Part shown: in pieces, positions 15,630-23,224 of the stretch
Numbering within the stretch: position 1 is the stretch's first letter
How the letters are laid out: each line of letters opens with the position of its first letter
Assembly: GCA_963728445.1 (NCBI GenBank)
Contig: CAVSJO010000008.1
Location: 1-64,000 of the forward strand
DNA from: CAVSJO01 sp963728445
GTDB lineage: Bacteria > Gemmatimonadota > Gemmatimonadetes > Longimicrobiales > RSA9
Direction of reading: 5' to 3'
DNA length: 64,000 nt
The notes under the pieces: generated by a model
Seen by the model: only the letters and a program-made list of their open reading frames with translations
Told to the model about the DNA's origin: nothing
Databases searched by the model: none
Position numbers and translations under genes: made by a program

Positions 15630-17081
15630 ATGCGACGTCGCACCCTGACCCTCCTCGCGCTGCTCCTCCTGCCGGCCGCCGTCGCGGCCCAGACCACGGG
15701 CACGGAGCGGGAAGCCGCCGCCGGCGTACTGAAGCGCATCGACACCGTCGAGGCGAGCCTCCGGCCGACCCGTATGGCCGAGGAGATGGCCAGCCGGAAG
15801 GACGCGGGGCGGGACGCCGTGATGGCGGACGCCGCGAAGGTGTGGAACGACCGCATGCAGACGCTGGCCGACTGGATCGGACACCATCCGGAGGTCGGCT
15901 GGCACGAGCAGCAGGCGGTGGACACGCTCACGAAGGTGCTCGCTGCCGAGGGCTTCAGCGTCGAGCGCAACGCCGGCGGTCTGGAGACGGCGTTCGTGGC
16001 GAGCTGGGACTCGCCGGCGGGCACCGACGGTCCGACCCTCGGCCTCATCGGCGAATACGACGCCCTGCGGGGCACGAAGGGCGCCTTCCATGGGGACCAG
16101 CACAACGCGCAGACGCCCGTCGCCATCGCCGCCGCCGTGGCGCTGAAGGACTTCATGTCACAGCGGAAGCTGCCCGGCCGCATCCGCCTCTACGGCACGC
16201 CGGCGGAGGAGGTCGGACCCCCGGCGAAGAAGATCATGTGGGAGAAGCACGTCTTCGACGGGGCCGACATCCTGGTGCGCAGCCACAGCACGAGCCGGAC
16301 GGGGCGCAGCCGGGCCGGCTTCGGGGTGTGCTGCCTCAACATCAACATGGCGAAGTACGTCTTCTCCGGCCGCCCGGCGCACCAGCTCGCTTCGTGGAAC
16401 GGCCGCAACGCGCTCGAAGCCGCCGTCGACTTCTACACGGCGGTCGACCGCATCCGCTCCTCGCTGCGGCCGGAATCGGTGATCCAGGGCGTGATCCCCG
16501 AGGGCGGCGTCGCCCCGAACGTGGTCCCGGACCGCGCCGTGGTCGACTACTACATCCGCTACCCCGACGAAGTGTACCTGCAGCACATCACGGAGATGAT
16601 GACGGCGGCCGCGAAGGGCGCCGCCCAGTCCACGGGCACGACCGTCGAGATCCAGCCCTACGGCGAGTACCGGGACGGCATCTCCCTCGGCACCCTCGAG
16701 GAGCTGGGTTTCGCCTACGCGAAGAAGCTCGGCGCCCCGAAGCTGGAGGAGGAGCCGGGCCGGCCGTCCGGCTACGAGGAGACCGGCTTCGTCACGCGGG
16801 ACGTCCCGGGCCTCGGCGTGACGGTCGCGAGCTCCAACGCCCCGAACCACACGTACGAGATGCTGGACGACGCCTTCACCGACGTCGGCCACACCGGCTT
16901 CCGAATGGACGCCCAGATCATGGCGGCCGTGCTCCACGACTTCCTGACCGACGCTGCCTTCCGCGCCGCGGTCAGGAAGGAGCACGCTGCCCTCGCGGAG
17001 CAGATCGAGACGTACCACGCGAACCTGAAGAAGGCCTACGCCGCCGAGCTCGGCACCACGAGCGCCGGGGACTCCCGGTGA
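15630..17081 (+). CDS. Secreted M20D-family amidohydrolase (AbgB-like)
   Basis: 483 residues from ATG 15630, which follows GGAAGG and opens a signal peptide (RRTLTLLALLLLPAAVAAQ). The longer frame upstream covers the barrel gene in another frame. Zinc-peptidase features are HHPEVGWHEQQAVDTL, LIGEYDALRGTKGAFHGDQHN, GTPAEEVGPPAKK, the lid-domain start FSGRPAHQ, and a C-terminal His in NHTYEM. The closest family by motif is M20D (p-aminobenzoyl-glutamate hydrolase subunit B, indole-acetyl-amino-acid hydrolases), which releases an aromatic or acyl group from an amino acid amide. The HGDQHN site differs from the GHACGH form of AbgB. It is followed at once by an exported amidase, suggesting joint amide catabolism. 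Confidence 0.85.
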   Translation: MRRRTLTLLALLLLPAAVAAQTTGTEREAAAGVLKRIDTVEASLRPTRMAEEMASRKDAGRDAVMADAAKVWNDRMQTLADWIGHHPEVGWHEQQAVDTLTKVLAAEGFSVERNAGGLETAFVASWDSPAGTDGPTLGLIGEYDALRGTKGAFHGDQHNAQTPVAIAAAVALKDFMSQRKLPGRIRLYGTPAEEVGPPAKKIMWEKHVFDGADILVRSHSTSRTGRSRAGFGVCCLNINMAKYVFSGRPAHQLASWNGRNALEAAVDFYTAVDRIRSSLRPESVIQGVIPEGGVAPNVVPDRAVVDYYIRYPDEVYLQHITEMMTAAAKGAAQSTGTTVEIQPYGEYRDGISLGTLEELGFAYAKKLGAPKLEEEPGRPSGYEETGFVTRDVPGLGVTVASSNAPNHTYEMLDDAFTDVGHTGFRMDAQIMAAVLHDFLTDAAFRAAVRKEHAALAEQIETYHANLKKAYAAELGTTSAGDSR

Positions 17082-17092
17082 GCGAGAGGCCG

Positions 17093-18742
17093 ATGGACCG
17101 TCGCGGATTCCTGCGCGCCAGCGCCGTGGGCGGCGCGACGGCGCTCGTGCCCGGTGCTCTCCGGGGCGACGTCGCCCGGGACCTCACCGGCCCGATCCAC
17201 GCGCCGTTCGCGCCCCCGTCGTTCGAGCTCGAGGACCTCGGCGTGGCCGAGCTGCGCCAGGGCCTCCAGGCCGGACGCTGGACCTCGCGCCGGCTCACTG
17301 AGCTCTACCTCCAGCGCATCGCCGACATGGACGCGCAGGGGCCGGAGCTCCGGGCCATGCTCGAGACGAACCCGGACGCTCTGGAGATCGCCGACCGCCT
17401 GGACGCGGAGCGGAAGGCGGGGCGCGTGCGCGGGCCGCTCCACGGCGTGCCCGTCGTCGTGAAGGACAACATCGACACGGCCGACCGCATGACCACCACC
17501 GCCGGCTCCCTCGCCCTCGAGGGCAGCGTGGCGCCGAAGGACTCCGGCGTCGCGGCGCGTCTGCGGGCGGCCGGGGCCATCCTGCTCGGCAAGGCGAACC
17601 TGAGCGAGTGGGCCAACTTCCGGTCGAGTTGGTCGTCCTCGGGATGGAGCGGACGGGGCGGTCAGTGCCGGAACCCGTACGTGCTGGACCGCTCCCCGTG
17701 CGGGTCCAGCTCGGGCACCGGCGCCGGCATCGCCGCGAGCTACGCCGCCGTCGGCGTCGGAACGGAGACCGACGGCTCCGTGACCTGTCCGTCCGCCGCA
17801 TGCTCGCTGGCCGGGCTCAAGCCGACCGTGGGGCTGGTCAGCCGCGCCGGCATCATCCCGATCTCCCACAGCCAGGACACGGCGGGTCCGATGGCCCGGT
17901 CCGTGTCCGACCTGGCGGTGCTTCTGTCGGTCATGGCGGGCGTCGACCCGCGAGACACCGCGACCGCCGCGGCCCGGGGCCACGTGGCGGACGACTACAC
18001 GACGTTCCTCGACCCCGACGGCCTGAAGGGCGCCCGCATCGGCGTGATCCGGAAGCGCTTCTTCGGCTACAGCCCGGAGGCCGACGCCGTGATCGAAGAC
18101 GCGCTGGCCGCGCTGAAGGACGCCGGCACGGTGCTCGTGGATCCGGTCGAGCTGCCCCACGCCGGCGAGTACGGCCGCAGCGAGTACACCGTCCTGCTCT
18201 ACGAATTCAAGGCGGACCTGAATCGATACCTCGCCGGGCACCCGCACGCGCCGATCCGCACCCTGGCCGACGCCATCGACTTCAACGAGAAGCACGCGGA
18301 CCGGGAGATGCCATGGTTCGGGCAGGACATCTTCGTCGCTGCGGAGGAGAAGGGGCCGCTCACGGAGAAGGAGTATCTGGACGCCCGGGCAGAGAGCCAG
18401 CGGCTGGCAGGCCCGGAGGGCATCGCCGCCGTCATGGACCAGCACCGGCTCGACGCACTGGTGGTGCCGACGAACGAACCGCCGTCCGTCATCGACCTGG
18501 TGAACGGCGATCACAGCCTGGGTGGCAGCGCCGGCCCGGCCGCCGTGGCCGGCTACCCGCACCTGACGGTGCCCGCCGGCTACGCCCGCGGAATCCCCGT
18601 CGGCCTGTCCTTCTTCGGCAGGCCCTGGAGCGAGGCGACGCTGCTTCGGCTCGGCGCCGGCTTCGAGCACGTCTTCGCGGCCCGGAAGACGCCGCGCTAT
18701 CTCGCGTCCGCGGAAACTTCGTTCGCGCCGATCCCGGGCTGA
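17093..18742 (+). CDS. Tat-exported amidase (amidase signature family)
   Basis: 549 residues from ATG 17093, with GAGAGG just upstream. A GTG at 17078 overlapping the previous stop is an alternative. The N-terminus MDRRGFLRASAVGG is a twin-arginine signal. The Ser-cisSer-Lys amidase fold is complete: Lys in VVVKDNIDT, cis-Ser in PCGSSSGTG, and the nucleophile Ser in TETDGSVTCPS. The enzyme should hydrolyse carboxamides to acid plus ammonia or amine outside the cytoplasm. Eleven bases separate it from the M20D stop, so the two form one operon. The second amidase of the window, starting at 46866, has an ordinary Sec-type signal rather than Tat. Confidence 0.9.
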   Translation: MDRRGFLRASAVGGATALVPGALRGDVARDLTGPIHAPFAPPSFELEDLGVAELRQGLQAGRWTSRRLTELYLQRIADMDAQGPELRAMLETNPDALEIADRLDAERKAGRVRGPLHGVPVVVKDNIDTADRMTTTAGSLALEGSVAPKDSGVAARLRAAGAILLGKANLSEWANFRSSWSSSGWSGRGGQCRNPYVLDRSPCGSSSGTGAGIAASYAAVGVGTETDGSVTCPSAACSLAGLKPTVGLVSRAGIIPISHSQDTAGPMARSVSDLAVLLSVMAGVDPRDTATAAARGHVADDYTTFLDPDGLKGARIGVIRKRFFGYSPEADAVIEDALAALKDAGTVLVDPVELPHAGEYGRSEYTVLLYEFKADLNRYLAGHPHAPIRTLADAIDFNEKHADREMPWFGQDIFVAAEEKGPLTEKEYLDARAESQRLAGPEGIAAVMDQHRLDALVVPTNEPPSVIDLVNGDHSLGGSAGPAAVAGYPHLTVPAGYARGIPVGLSFFGRPWSEATLLRLGAGFEHVFAARKTPRYLASAETSFAPIPG

Positions 18743-18776
18743 GGGCGCGGCCGCGGGCCGGGGGGCGCGCGAGCCG

Positions 18777-18857
18777 GCGACGGCCGAACGTCCAGCTCAG
18801 CCAGCCACGGCCGCGCGTCCCCCTGAGTCGGCCACGGCCACGCGTTCGACTCAGCCG
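18777..18857 (+). repeat. Three 27-base degenerate tandem repeats at the 3' end of the GT9 gene
   Basis: Units start at 18777, 18804 and 18831, with the shared pattern GNCACGGCCNNNCGTNC...CTCAGCC. On the minus strand they would encode 9-residue repeats, but only the last few bases lie in the GT9 gene; its stop is in the third unit. Confidence 0.55.
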
Positions 18858-19876
18858 GCCAGTGCCGCGAGCCGCGCCAATGCAACGGCGCTGACGCGGC
18901 CCTCTCCCAGCGCGGCCAGGCACCCCAGGTGCCCGCACCGCGCGCAGCGGTGGTCGCAGCCGCCCGGCGCCGGCGTCTCCACCGCCTCATGGCCCGAGCC
19001 GGGACGCAGGTCCGTCCACGTCGCGCCGATCCGGTCCCGACACACCGTGACCGTCGGCGTCCCGACCGCGACCGCGACGTGCTTCGGCCCGCCGTCGTTG
19101 CCCACCCACAGCACGCACCGCTCGTACAGCGCCCCCAGCTCCCGCACGCCCGTGTCCCCGTAGTCCATGAAGGGCGCGTGGCGCATGGCCGCGGCGACCG
19201 CCCGCACCTGCTCCTCCTCGCCGGGGCCGCGCGTCAGCAGCACCTGCGCCCCTGCGTCGCAGAGCGCGTCCGCGACTCGCGCCCACTTGGCGGCGCCCCA
19301 CTGCTTGTAGGGCGCGGCCGCCACCGCCGAAAGCGCGACGAGGGGCCGCCCGCGCTCGACCCCGAGGCGCTCGAGGATCTCCTCCGCCGCACGGCGATGC
19401 TCGTCCCCGACCACCAGCTCCAGGTCCAGATCGTCGGTCGCCGGCACGCCCAGCAGCCCCAGCATCTCGACCTTCTGCCGCGCCATGTAGGTGGGGTCGC
19501 CCCGCTTCGGGAGCAGGTCGGTGTAGAGAAGGTTGCGGGGTCCCCGTCCGCGGATCCCCACGCGCACGGCAGCGCCGGACGCGAACGCGAGCTGCGCCGT
19601 GCTCGGCTTCGACAGGAAGTCCACGACGACCTCGTAGCGCGCCTTCCGGAGCCGCCTCGCGATCCCGGGGAACGCCCGCACTCCGCGCTCCCAGCGCACC
19701 GTCGCGTCCAGATGGGGATTGCCCTCCAGCACTTCGCACCCCCGCGCACCCGCCAGGAAGTCGATGCGCGCGTCGGGGAATCGTCGGCGCAGGGCGCGGA
19801 TCGCCGGCGTCGCCAGCAGCACGTCCCCAAGGTGGTAGAGCTGGATCAGCAGGAAACTGGCAGGCATGGTCGACAT
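18851..19876 (-). CDS. Glycosyltransferase family 9 (heptosyltransferase-like)
   Basis: 341 residues from ATG 19876 (ATG 19867 is also possible). The open frame continues far upstream only because of the GC-rich repeats, which I exclude. Family 9 features: LLIQLYHLGDVLLATPAIRALRRRFPDARID at the N-terminus (the HxGDxLLxTPxxxxL signature), VDFLSKPSTAQLAF, and the C-terminal nucleotide-sugar site VLWVGNDGGPKHVAVAVGTPTVTV. It ends with a Cys/His cluster GGCDHRCARCGHLGC, as in some GT9 proteins. Such enzymes add ADP-heptose or related sugars to the lipopolysaccharide core at the inner membrane, which supports an outer-membrane-bearing host. Acceptor and donor cannot be told. Confidence 0.85.
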   Translation of the reverse strand: MSTMPASFLLIQLYHLGDVLLATPAIRALRRRFPDARIDFLAGARGCEVLEGNPHLDATVRWERGVRAFPGIARRLRKARYEVVVDFLSKPSTAQLAFASGAAVRVGIRGRGPRNLLYTDLLPKRGDPTYMARQKVEMLGLLGVPATDDLDLELVVGDEHRRAAEEILERLGVERGRPLVALSAVAAAPYKQWGAAKWARVADALCDAGAQVLLTRGPGEEEQVRAVAAAMRHAPFMDYGDTGVRELGALYERCVLWVGNDGGPKHVAVAVGTPTVTVCRDRIGATWTDLRPGSGHEAVETPAPGGCDHRCARCGHLGCLAALGEGRVSAVALARLAALAG

Positions 19877-20000
19877 GTTCGCGGATTCCGGCCGTGCGAG
19901 CCAGTGGCGGCAGGGGCGGGGGCAGGACAGCACCTTCGCGGCGAGCCCGGGCGGCACGAAGGGAGCCGGGCCGGCCACGGGCGGGCGGCCCGGGGCTGAC

Positions 20001-20090
20001 GGCCGGGGGCGGGGCGGCCAGGGGCGGGGCGGCCGGGGGCGGGGCGGCCCGGGGCGGGGCGGCCGGGGGCGGGGCCACCGGGGGCGGGGC
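20001..20090 (+). repeat. 15-base GC-only tandem repeat, six copies
   Basis: Six consecutive units of GGCCGGGGGCGGGGC with one or two changes per unit. The period of 15 keeps a reading frame open on both strands (Pro/Gly/Arg-rich), which explains spurious long frames here. Confidence 0.9.
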
Positions 20091-20208
20091 GGCCCGTCAC
20101 GGGACGAGCGCGCCGCACACACGTGTACCGCGAACGTTCGTTCAGTGTGCAATCCGTGCCTCCTGGCGACATCCTTTGCACAACCGTTCCCGGCGGCTTC
20201 TGAAGGAA

Positions 20209-20245
20209 AGTGCATCCGGTGCCGCTGGGCGGCACCGGATGCACT
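20209..20245. repeat. Perfect hairpin, 17-base arms with 3-base loop
   Basis: Arms AGTGCATCCGGTGCCGC and its exact complement flank TGG. It is not followed by a T-tract on either strand. It could be a stable RNA element, a palindromic protein site or a mobile-element remnant; nothing in the sequence decides. Confidence 0.85.
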
Positions 20246-20344
20246 AGTGGTCGACGGGTGCTGCACGCTTGTGCAGTCGCGTAAAGGCACTCCGTGCGCG
20301 ACCCGGCCTGGACGCCACGCGTCCGCCGGCGCAGCTTGCCGCCC

Positions 20345-21157
20345 ATGGATCAGACGACGATCGAGAGGTTCCGCCGCGCACGTCACGACCGGGACCTTGC
20401 CGTCCTGGAGGGGATCCACCCCCTCAAGCACGCCCTCCGCTTCGGGGCGGACGTGACCGATATCGTGGGGCCCGATCCCGGCGCGGTACTGCGCCTCGCC
20501 GGGGACCTCGCGCCGGACGTGGCCGACGCCGTCGCCGACCGCTTCGTGGTCGTCGCCGAGGAGACCTTCGAGGAGCTGGCGCCACGCCCTCCGGCGTCCG
20601 GCGTCCTGGCTCTGGCCCGGCGTCCCATTGTGGACCTGCGCGGGGCGCTGGCCAGCCGCGAGCCGGCGCCGATCGTCCTCCTCGAGGGCCCGACGCACCT
20701 GGGCAACATCGGCGCGGTCGTGCGCGTGGCGGCCGCCGCCGGGGCCGCGGCCGTGATCACCACCGGCCGCCACGATCCGTGGCACCCCGTCGCCCTGCGC
20801 GGGTCCGCCGGACTGCACTTCGCCCTGCCCGTGGGGCGCATCGACTTCACCCGCGTCGCCGCGCCAGGCGAGCTGCCCGTCCTCGACGGCGGTGCCCTGC
20901 CCACGTTCCGGCGCCCGCTTCTCGCCCTTGATCCGGAAGGCGAGGCGCTGACCGAGGGCTTGATCCCTTCCCGCGCTCTCCTCGCCTTCGGCACCGAGAG
21001 CGGCGGCCTGAGCGAGACGCTGCTGGAAGCCGCCGACCGCCGCGTCCGCATCCCCATGCGACCGGGCGTGTCCAGCCTCAACCTGGCGACGGCGGTCGCC
21101 GTCTGCCTCTACGCCGCGGGGACGCTCGGGACGGGGGGATCCGCCCGAGGGTTTTGA
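20345..21157 (+). CDS. SpoU/TrmH-family RNA 2'-O-methyltransferase
   Basis: 270 residues from ATG 20345. The N-terminal region (1-105) resembles the substrate-binding domain of 23S rRNA ribose methyltransferases (VLEGIHPLKHALRFGADVTDIV). The SPOUT catalytic domain carries the three motifs: motif 1 IVLLEGPTHLGNIGAVVRVAAAAGA, motif 2 LLAFGTESGGLSETLLEAADRRVRIPM and motif 3 SLNLATAVAVCLYA, which form the AdoMet trefoil knot. The His in the motif-1 position PTHLGN replaces the more usual Asp of DPGN. Substrate (23S rRNA or tRNA) is not determinable. It follows the hairpin-rich spacer. Confidence 0.88.
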   Translation: MDQTTIERFRRARHDRDLAVLEGIHPLKHALRFGADVTDIVGPDPGAVLRLAGDLAPDVADAVADRFVVVAEETFEELAPRPPASGVLALARRPIVDLRGALASREPAPIVLLEGPTHLGNIGAVVRVAAAAGAAAVITTGRHDPWHPVALRGSAGLHFALPVGRIDFTRVAAPGELPVLDGGALPTFRRPLLALDPEGEALTEGLIPSRALLAFGTESGGLSETLLEAADRRVRIPMRPGVSSLNLATAVAVCLYAAGTLGTGGSARGF

Positions 21158-21283
21158 TGCCCCTCCGCCCGATGGGTCTGACGTCCCTCCGCGTGAGAGG
21201 TCTACGCCGCTCCACGGTCGCGCTTGCAGCTCGGGCGCCGGAGCGCACACAAATGGCCAACCAGGCCCCCTCGGCGACGTCGC

Positions 21284-21384
21284 ATCCCGATTCATCCCGG
21301 AAATCGAGCGAAATCGCACAACGACGAAGCGCCGGACCGCCGCCGATGTCCGATACGTCCCGGAATCCGAACGAAATCGGGCAA
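21284..21384 (+). repeat. Imperfect 38-base direct repeat pair
   Basis: Both copies share CATCCCGGAA- or CGTCCCGGAA-like cores and the segment CGAAATCG. They are separated by 24 bases. A shorter related segment, AATTCCCGATTTGTGCC, follows near 21407. Confidence 0.5.
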
Positions 21385-21428
21385 TGGGTTCCCACGACGG
21401 GGCTCAATTCCCGATTTGTGCCGGCCAC

Positions 21429-21500
21429 GGCGGCCCCGCCGGCCTCGGCGGCCCCGCCGGCCTCGGCGGCCCCGCCGGCCCCGGCGGCCCCGGCGGCCCC
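21429..21500 (+). repeat. 18-base tandem repeat, four copies
   Basis: Units GGCGGCCCCGCCGGCCTC, the last two with C for T and one with G for C. In frame it would encode Ala/Pro-rich peptide, but no gene around it is convincing. Confidence 0.85.
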
Positions 21501-21696
21501 GCTCCCGCAGGAGCGGCAAGTCCCGGCCCAACCCGGAGTTGCGGCACGAGACCATTGCGAAACCGGGGCGGCTACTCTACCGTCGGAGGTGGTGCTCTCC
21601 CCGGGCACCCGTGCCCCGCGGGCGAGGAGGCCCGCCTCCCCGTACGTCCGCAGCCCGCGTCGACGGGCGCATTTCAACCCATGCAGGAGTCCCCCC

Positions 21697-23130
21697 ATGA
21701 AGCGAACTCTCGCCGTCCTGTTCACGGCCGCCGCCCTGGCGGCCTGTCAGGACGCATCGCAGCCCACGGCGCCGACGGGTCCGCCCGCCGCGTCGGTCCG
21801 TCCCGCCGCGCCGGGCCTCGCCCTGAAGCCGATGGGCAGCGGCCCCGAGCGCGTGATGCCCGGGGAAGTGCTGGTGAAGGCGAAGCCCGGCGTAGACGTC
21901 ACCGACGTCGCCCGCGGCCACGGCCTCAGCGTGGATCATATGGGCTACCGCAACACGTTCGCCGTGCTGCACGGCGCCGCGGCCGGTGCCGAGCACGCTG
22001 CGGCCGCCGCCCTGAAGCAGGACGCGCGGGTGGAGTGGGCCGAGCCGAACTACCTGCGTCAGGTGACGGCCTTCGACACGCGCCTCTGGGCGTTCTACAA
22101 CCCCGGCGACCTCACGATCACCTTCACGCGCGGCGGTTCGCGCGGGCAGGTCGTGAGCAGCAAGATCTCGACGGCGGACGCCGACGAGGACAACATCGAG
22201 AGCTACGCCACCGGCGGCGGGGACGTCGTCATCGGCAGCATCGACACGGGCGTCGACTTCACGCACCAGGAGTTCCTGTCGGGGCAGCTGATCGCCGGCC
22301 ACGACTGGTACAACAACGACAACGACCCATCCGACGACGAAGGCCACGGCACCCACACCACGGGCACCATGGCCGGAAAGACGGTCGGCGTGGCCGGCGT
22401 GTCGGGCGCGGGTCCCCACGTGAAGGTCTACGTCCAGAAGGTTTGCGGTAACATCGGCTGCCCGACGGACGCAATCGTCAACGCGATCCGCGCGGCGGCG
22501 GACTACCCGAACATGGTGGCGATGAACATGAGCCTGGGCGGCTCCAGCGAATCGCAGGCGGAGAAGGACGCCATCACCTACGCCACGTCGAAGAACGTTC
22601 TCGTCATCGCCTCCGCCGGCAACGACGGCACGGGCACGGTCTCCTGCCCCGCGTGCGACCCCAACGCCATCTCGGTCGCCGCGACGAACTGGCAGGACAC
22701 GCTCTCCTACTATTCCAACTGGGGCCCCGGACTCGACATCTCTGCGCCGGGCGGCGAGATGTACTCGAACACCAGTGAGGAGGGCGGCATCTACAGCTCG
22801 GTGCCCGGCGGCTACGCCTACTATCAGGGCACGTCCATGGCCGCGCCGCAGGTGACCGGCACGGCCGGGGTCGTGGCCTCCGTTACAGGTCTGCGGGGCT
22901 CGTTGCTGCGGTCGCGCATCCTGAGCACCGCGGACCCGCTCGGTGACGCGAACCACTTCGGCGCCGGCCGTGTGAACACGTACCGCGCAGTCACCAATAC
23001 GACGCTCTCCGCGAGCGCCGACACCGTCAGCACGACGCGGCGGTGGCGGCGGTGGCGGTGGCGGCGGCGGCGGTGGCGGCGACGTCTGCCATGGCGGCCC
23101 CAAGAAGTGCCCGTGACCACCGGTCGCTGA
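21697..23130 (+). CDS. Subtilisin-like serine protease (S8), lipoprotein, C-terminus probably frameshifted
   Basis: 477 residues from ATG 21697, with AGGAG upstream and a lipoprotein signal (LFTAAALAACQD). An inhibitor-like propeptide follows (VMPGEVLVKAKPGVDVTDVARGHGL...VEWAEPNYLRQV), then the S8 domain: Asp183 (IGSIDTGVD), His217 (DDEGHGTHTTG), oxyanion Asn309 (SAGND) and Ser380 (GTSMAAP). It should autoprocess and act outside the cytoplasm. Oddity: after SADTVSTT the frame runs into an implausible Arg/Trp block (RRWRRWRWRRRR) made by a GGC/GGT run read out of phase. One base fewer there would give a poly-Gly linker and then DVCHGGPKKCP with a stop at 23114. A sequencing indel or slippage at the repeat is likely. 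Confidence 0.9.
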   Translation: MKRTLAVLFTAAALAACQDASQPTAPTGPPAASVRPAAPGLALKPMGSGPERVMPGEVLVKAKPGVDVTDVARGHGLSVDHMGYRNTFAVLHGAAAGAEHAAAAALKQDARVEWAEPNYLRQVTAFDTRLWAFYNPGDLTITFTRGGSRGQVVSSKISTADADEDNIESYATGGGDVVIGSIDTGVDFTHQEFLSGQLIAGHDWYNNDNDPSDDEGHGTHTTGTMAGKTVGVAGVSGAGPHVKVYVQKVCGNIGCPTDAIVNAIRAAADYPNMVAMNMSLGGSSESQAEKDAITYATSKNVLVIASAGNDGTGTVSCPACDPNAISVAATNWQDTLSYYSNWGPGLDISAPGGEMYSNTSEEGGIYSSVPGGYAYYQGTSMAAPQVTGTAGVVASVTGLRGSLLRSRILSTADPLGDANHFGAGRVNTYRAVTNTTLSASADTVSTTRRWRRWRWRRRRWRRRLPWRPQEVPVTTGR

Positions 23131-23161
23131 TCGGCAGCACGCAGACACGCAGAACCACGGC

Positions 23162-23185
23162 GGGCCGGGGATCGCTCCCCGGCCC
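23162..23185. terminator. Hairpin between the S8 protease and the ATP-grasp gene
   Basis: Perfect 9-base arms GGGCCGGGG/CCCCGGCCC with loop ATCGCT, lying between convergent genes and followed on the plus strand by GTCGCTTTGCTCTTC. The same hairpin with longer arms occurs at 25271. A bidirectional terminator is likely from position. Confidence 0.6.
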
Positions 23186-23224
23186 GTCGCTTTGCTCTTC
23201 GCCGCCGTTCCGACGCACCACCCC

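Larger units (their letters stand above)
19877..20344. other. 468-base spacer with GC tandem repeats and several inverted repeats
   Basis: No convincing gene. It holds the 15-base tandem repeat at 20001-20090, then an AT-richer segment (20100-20340) with a 7-base inverted repeat TGTGCAA/TTGCACA (20146-20152 and 20176-20182), a perfect 17-base-arm hairpin (20209-20245) and a 6-base-arm hairpin CTGCAC-GCTT-GTGCAG (20261-20276). The pentamer GTGCA or its complement TGCAC recurs six times in about 130 bases. It separates the divergent GT9 and SpoU methyltransferase genes. Confidence 0.6.
21158..21696 (+). other. 539-base spacer with two repeat types
   Basis: No convincing gene. It contains an imperfect 38-base direct repeat (21284-21321 and 21346-21384, about 80% identical by eye) that is AT-richer than its surroundings, then four 18-base GC-rich units (21429-21500). 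One copy of the GCGACGTCGC motif is at 21274. The last 15 bases hold the AGGAG ribosome site of the following protease. Confidence 0.6.

Noticed and set aside
15500..17092. The long frame leading into the amidase, giving a 1080-residue protein
   Set aside because: The first about 530 residues are the M20D gene in another frame; the Tat signal and ribosome site at 17093 mark the real start.
20001..20090. A possible CRISPR-like array
   Set aside because: The 15-base units are directly adjacent with no spacers; this is a simple tandem repeat.
19877..21319. A minus-strand extension of the GT9 glycosyltransferase to 822 residues
   Set aside because: It runs through GC-only tandem repeats and opposite the SpoU gene; GT9 homology starts exactly at MPASFLLIQLYHLGD.
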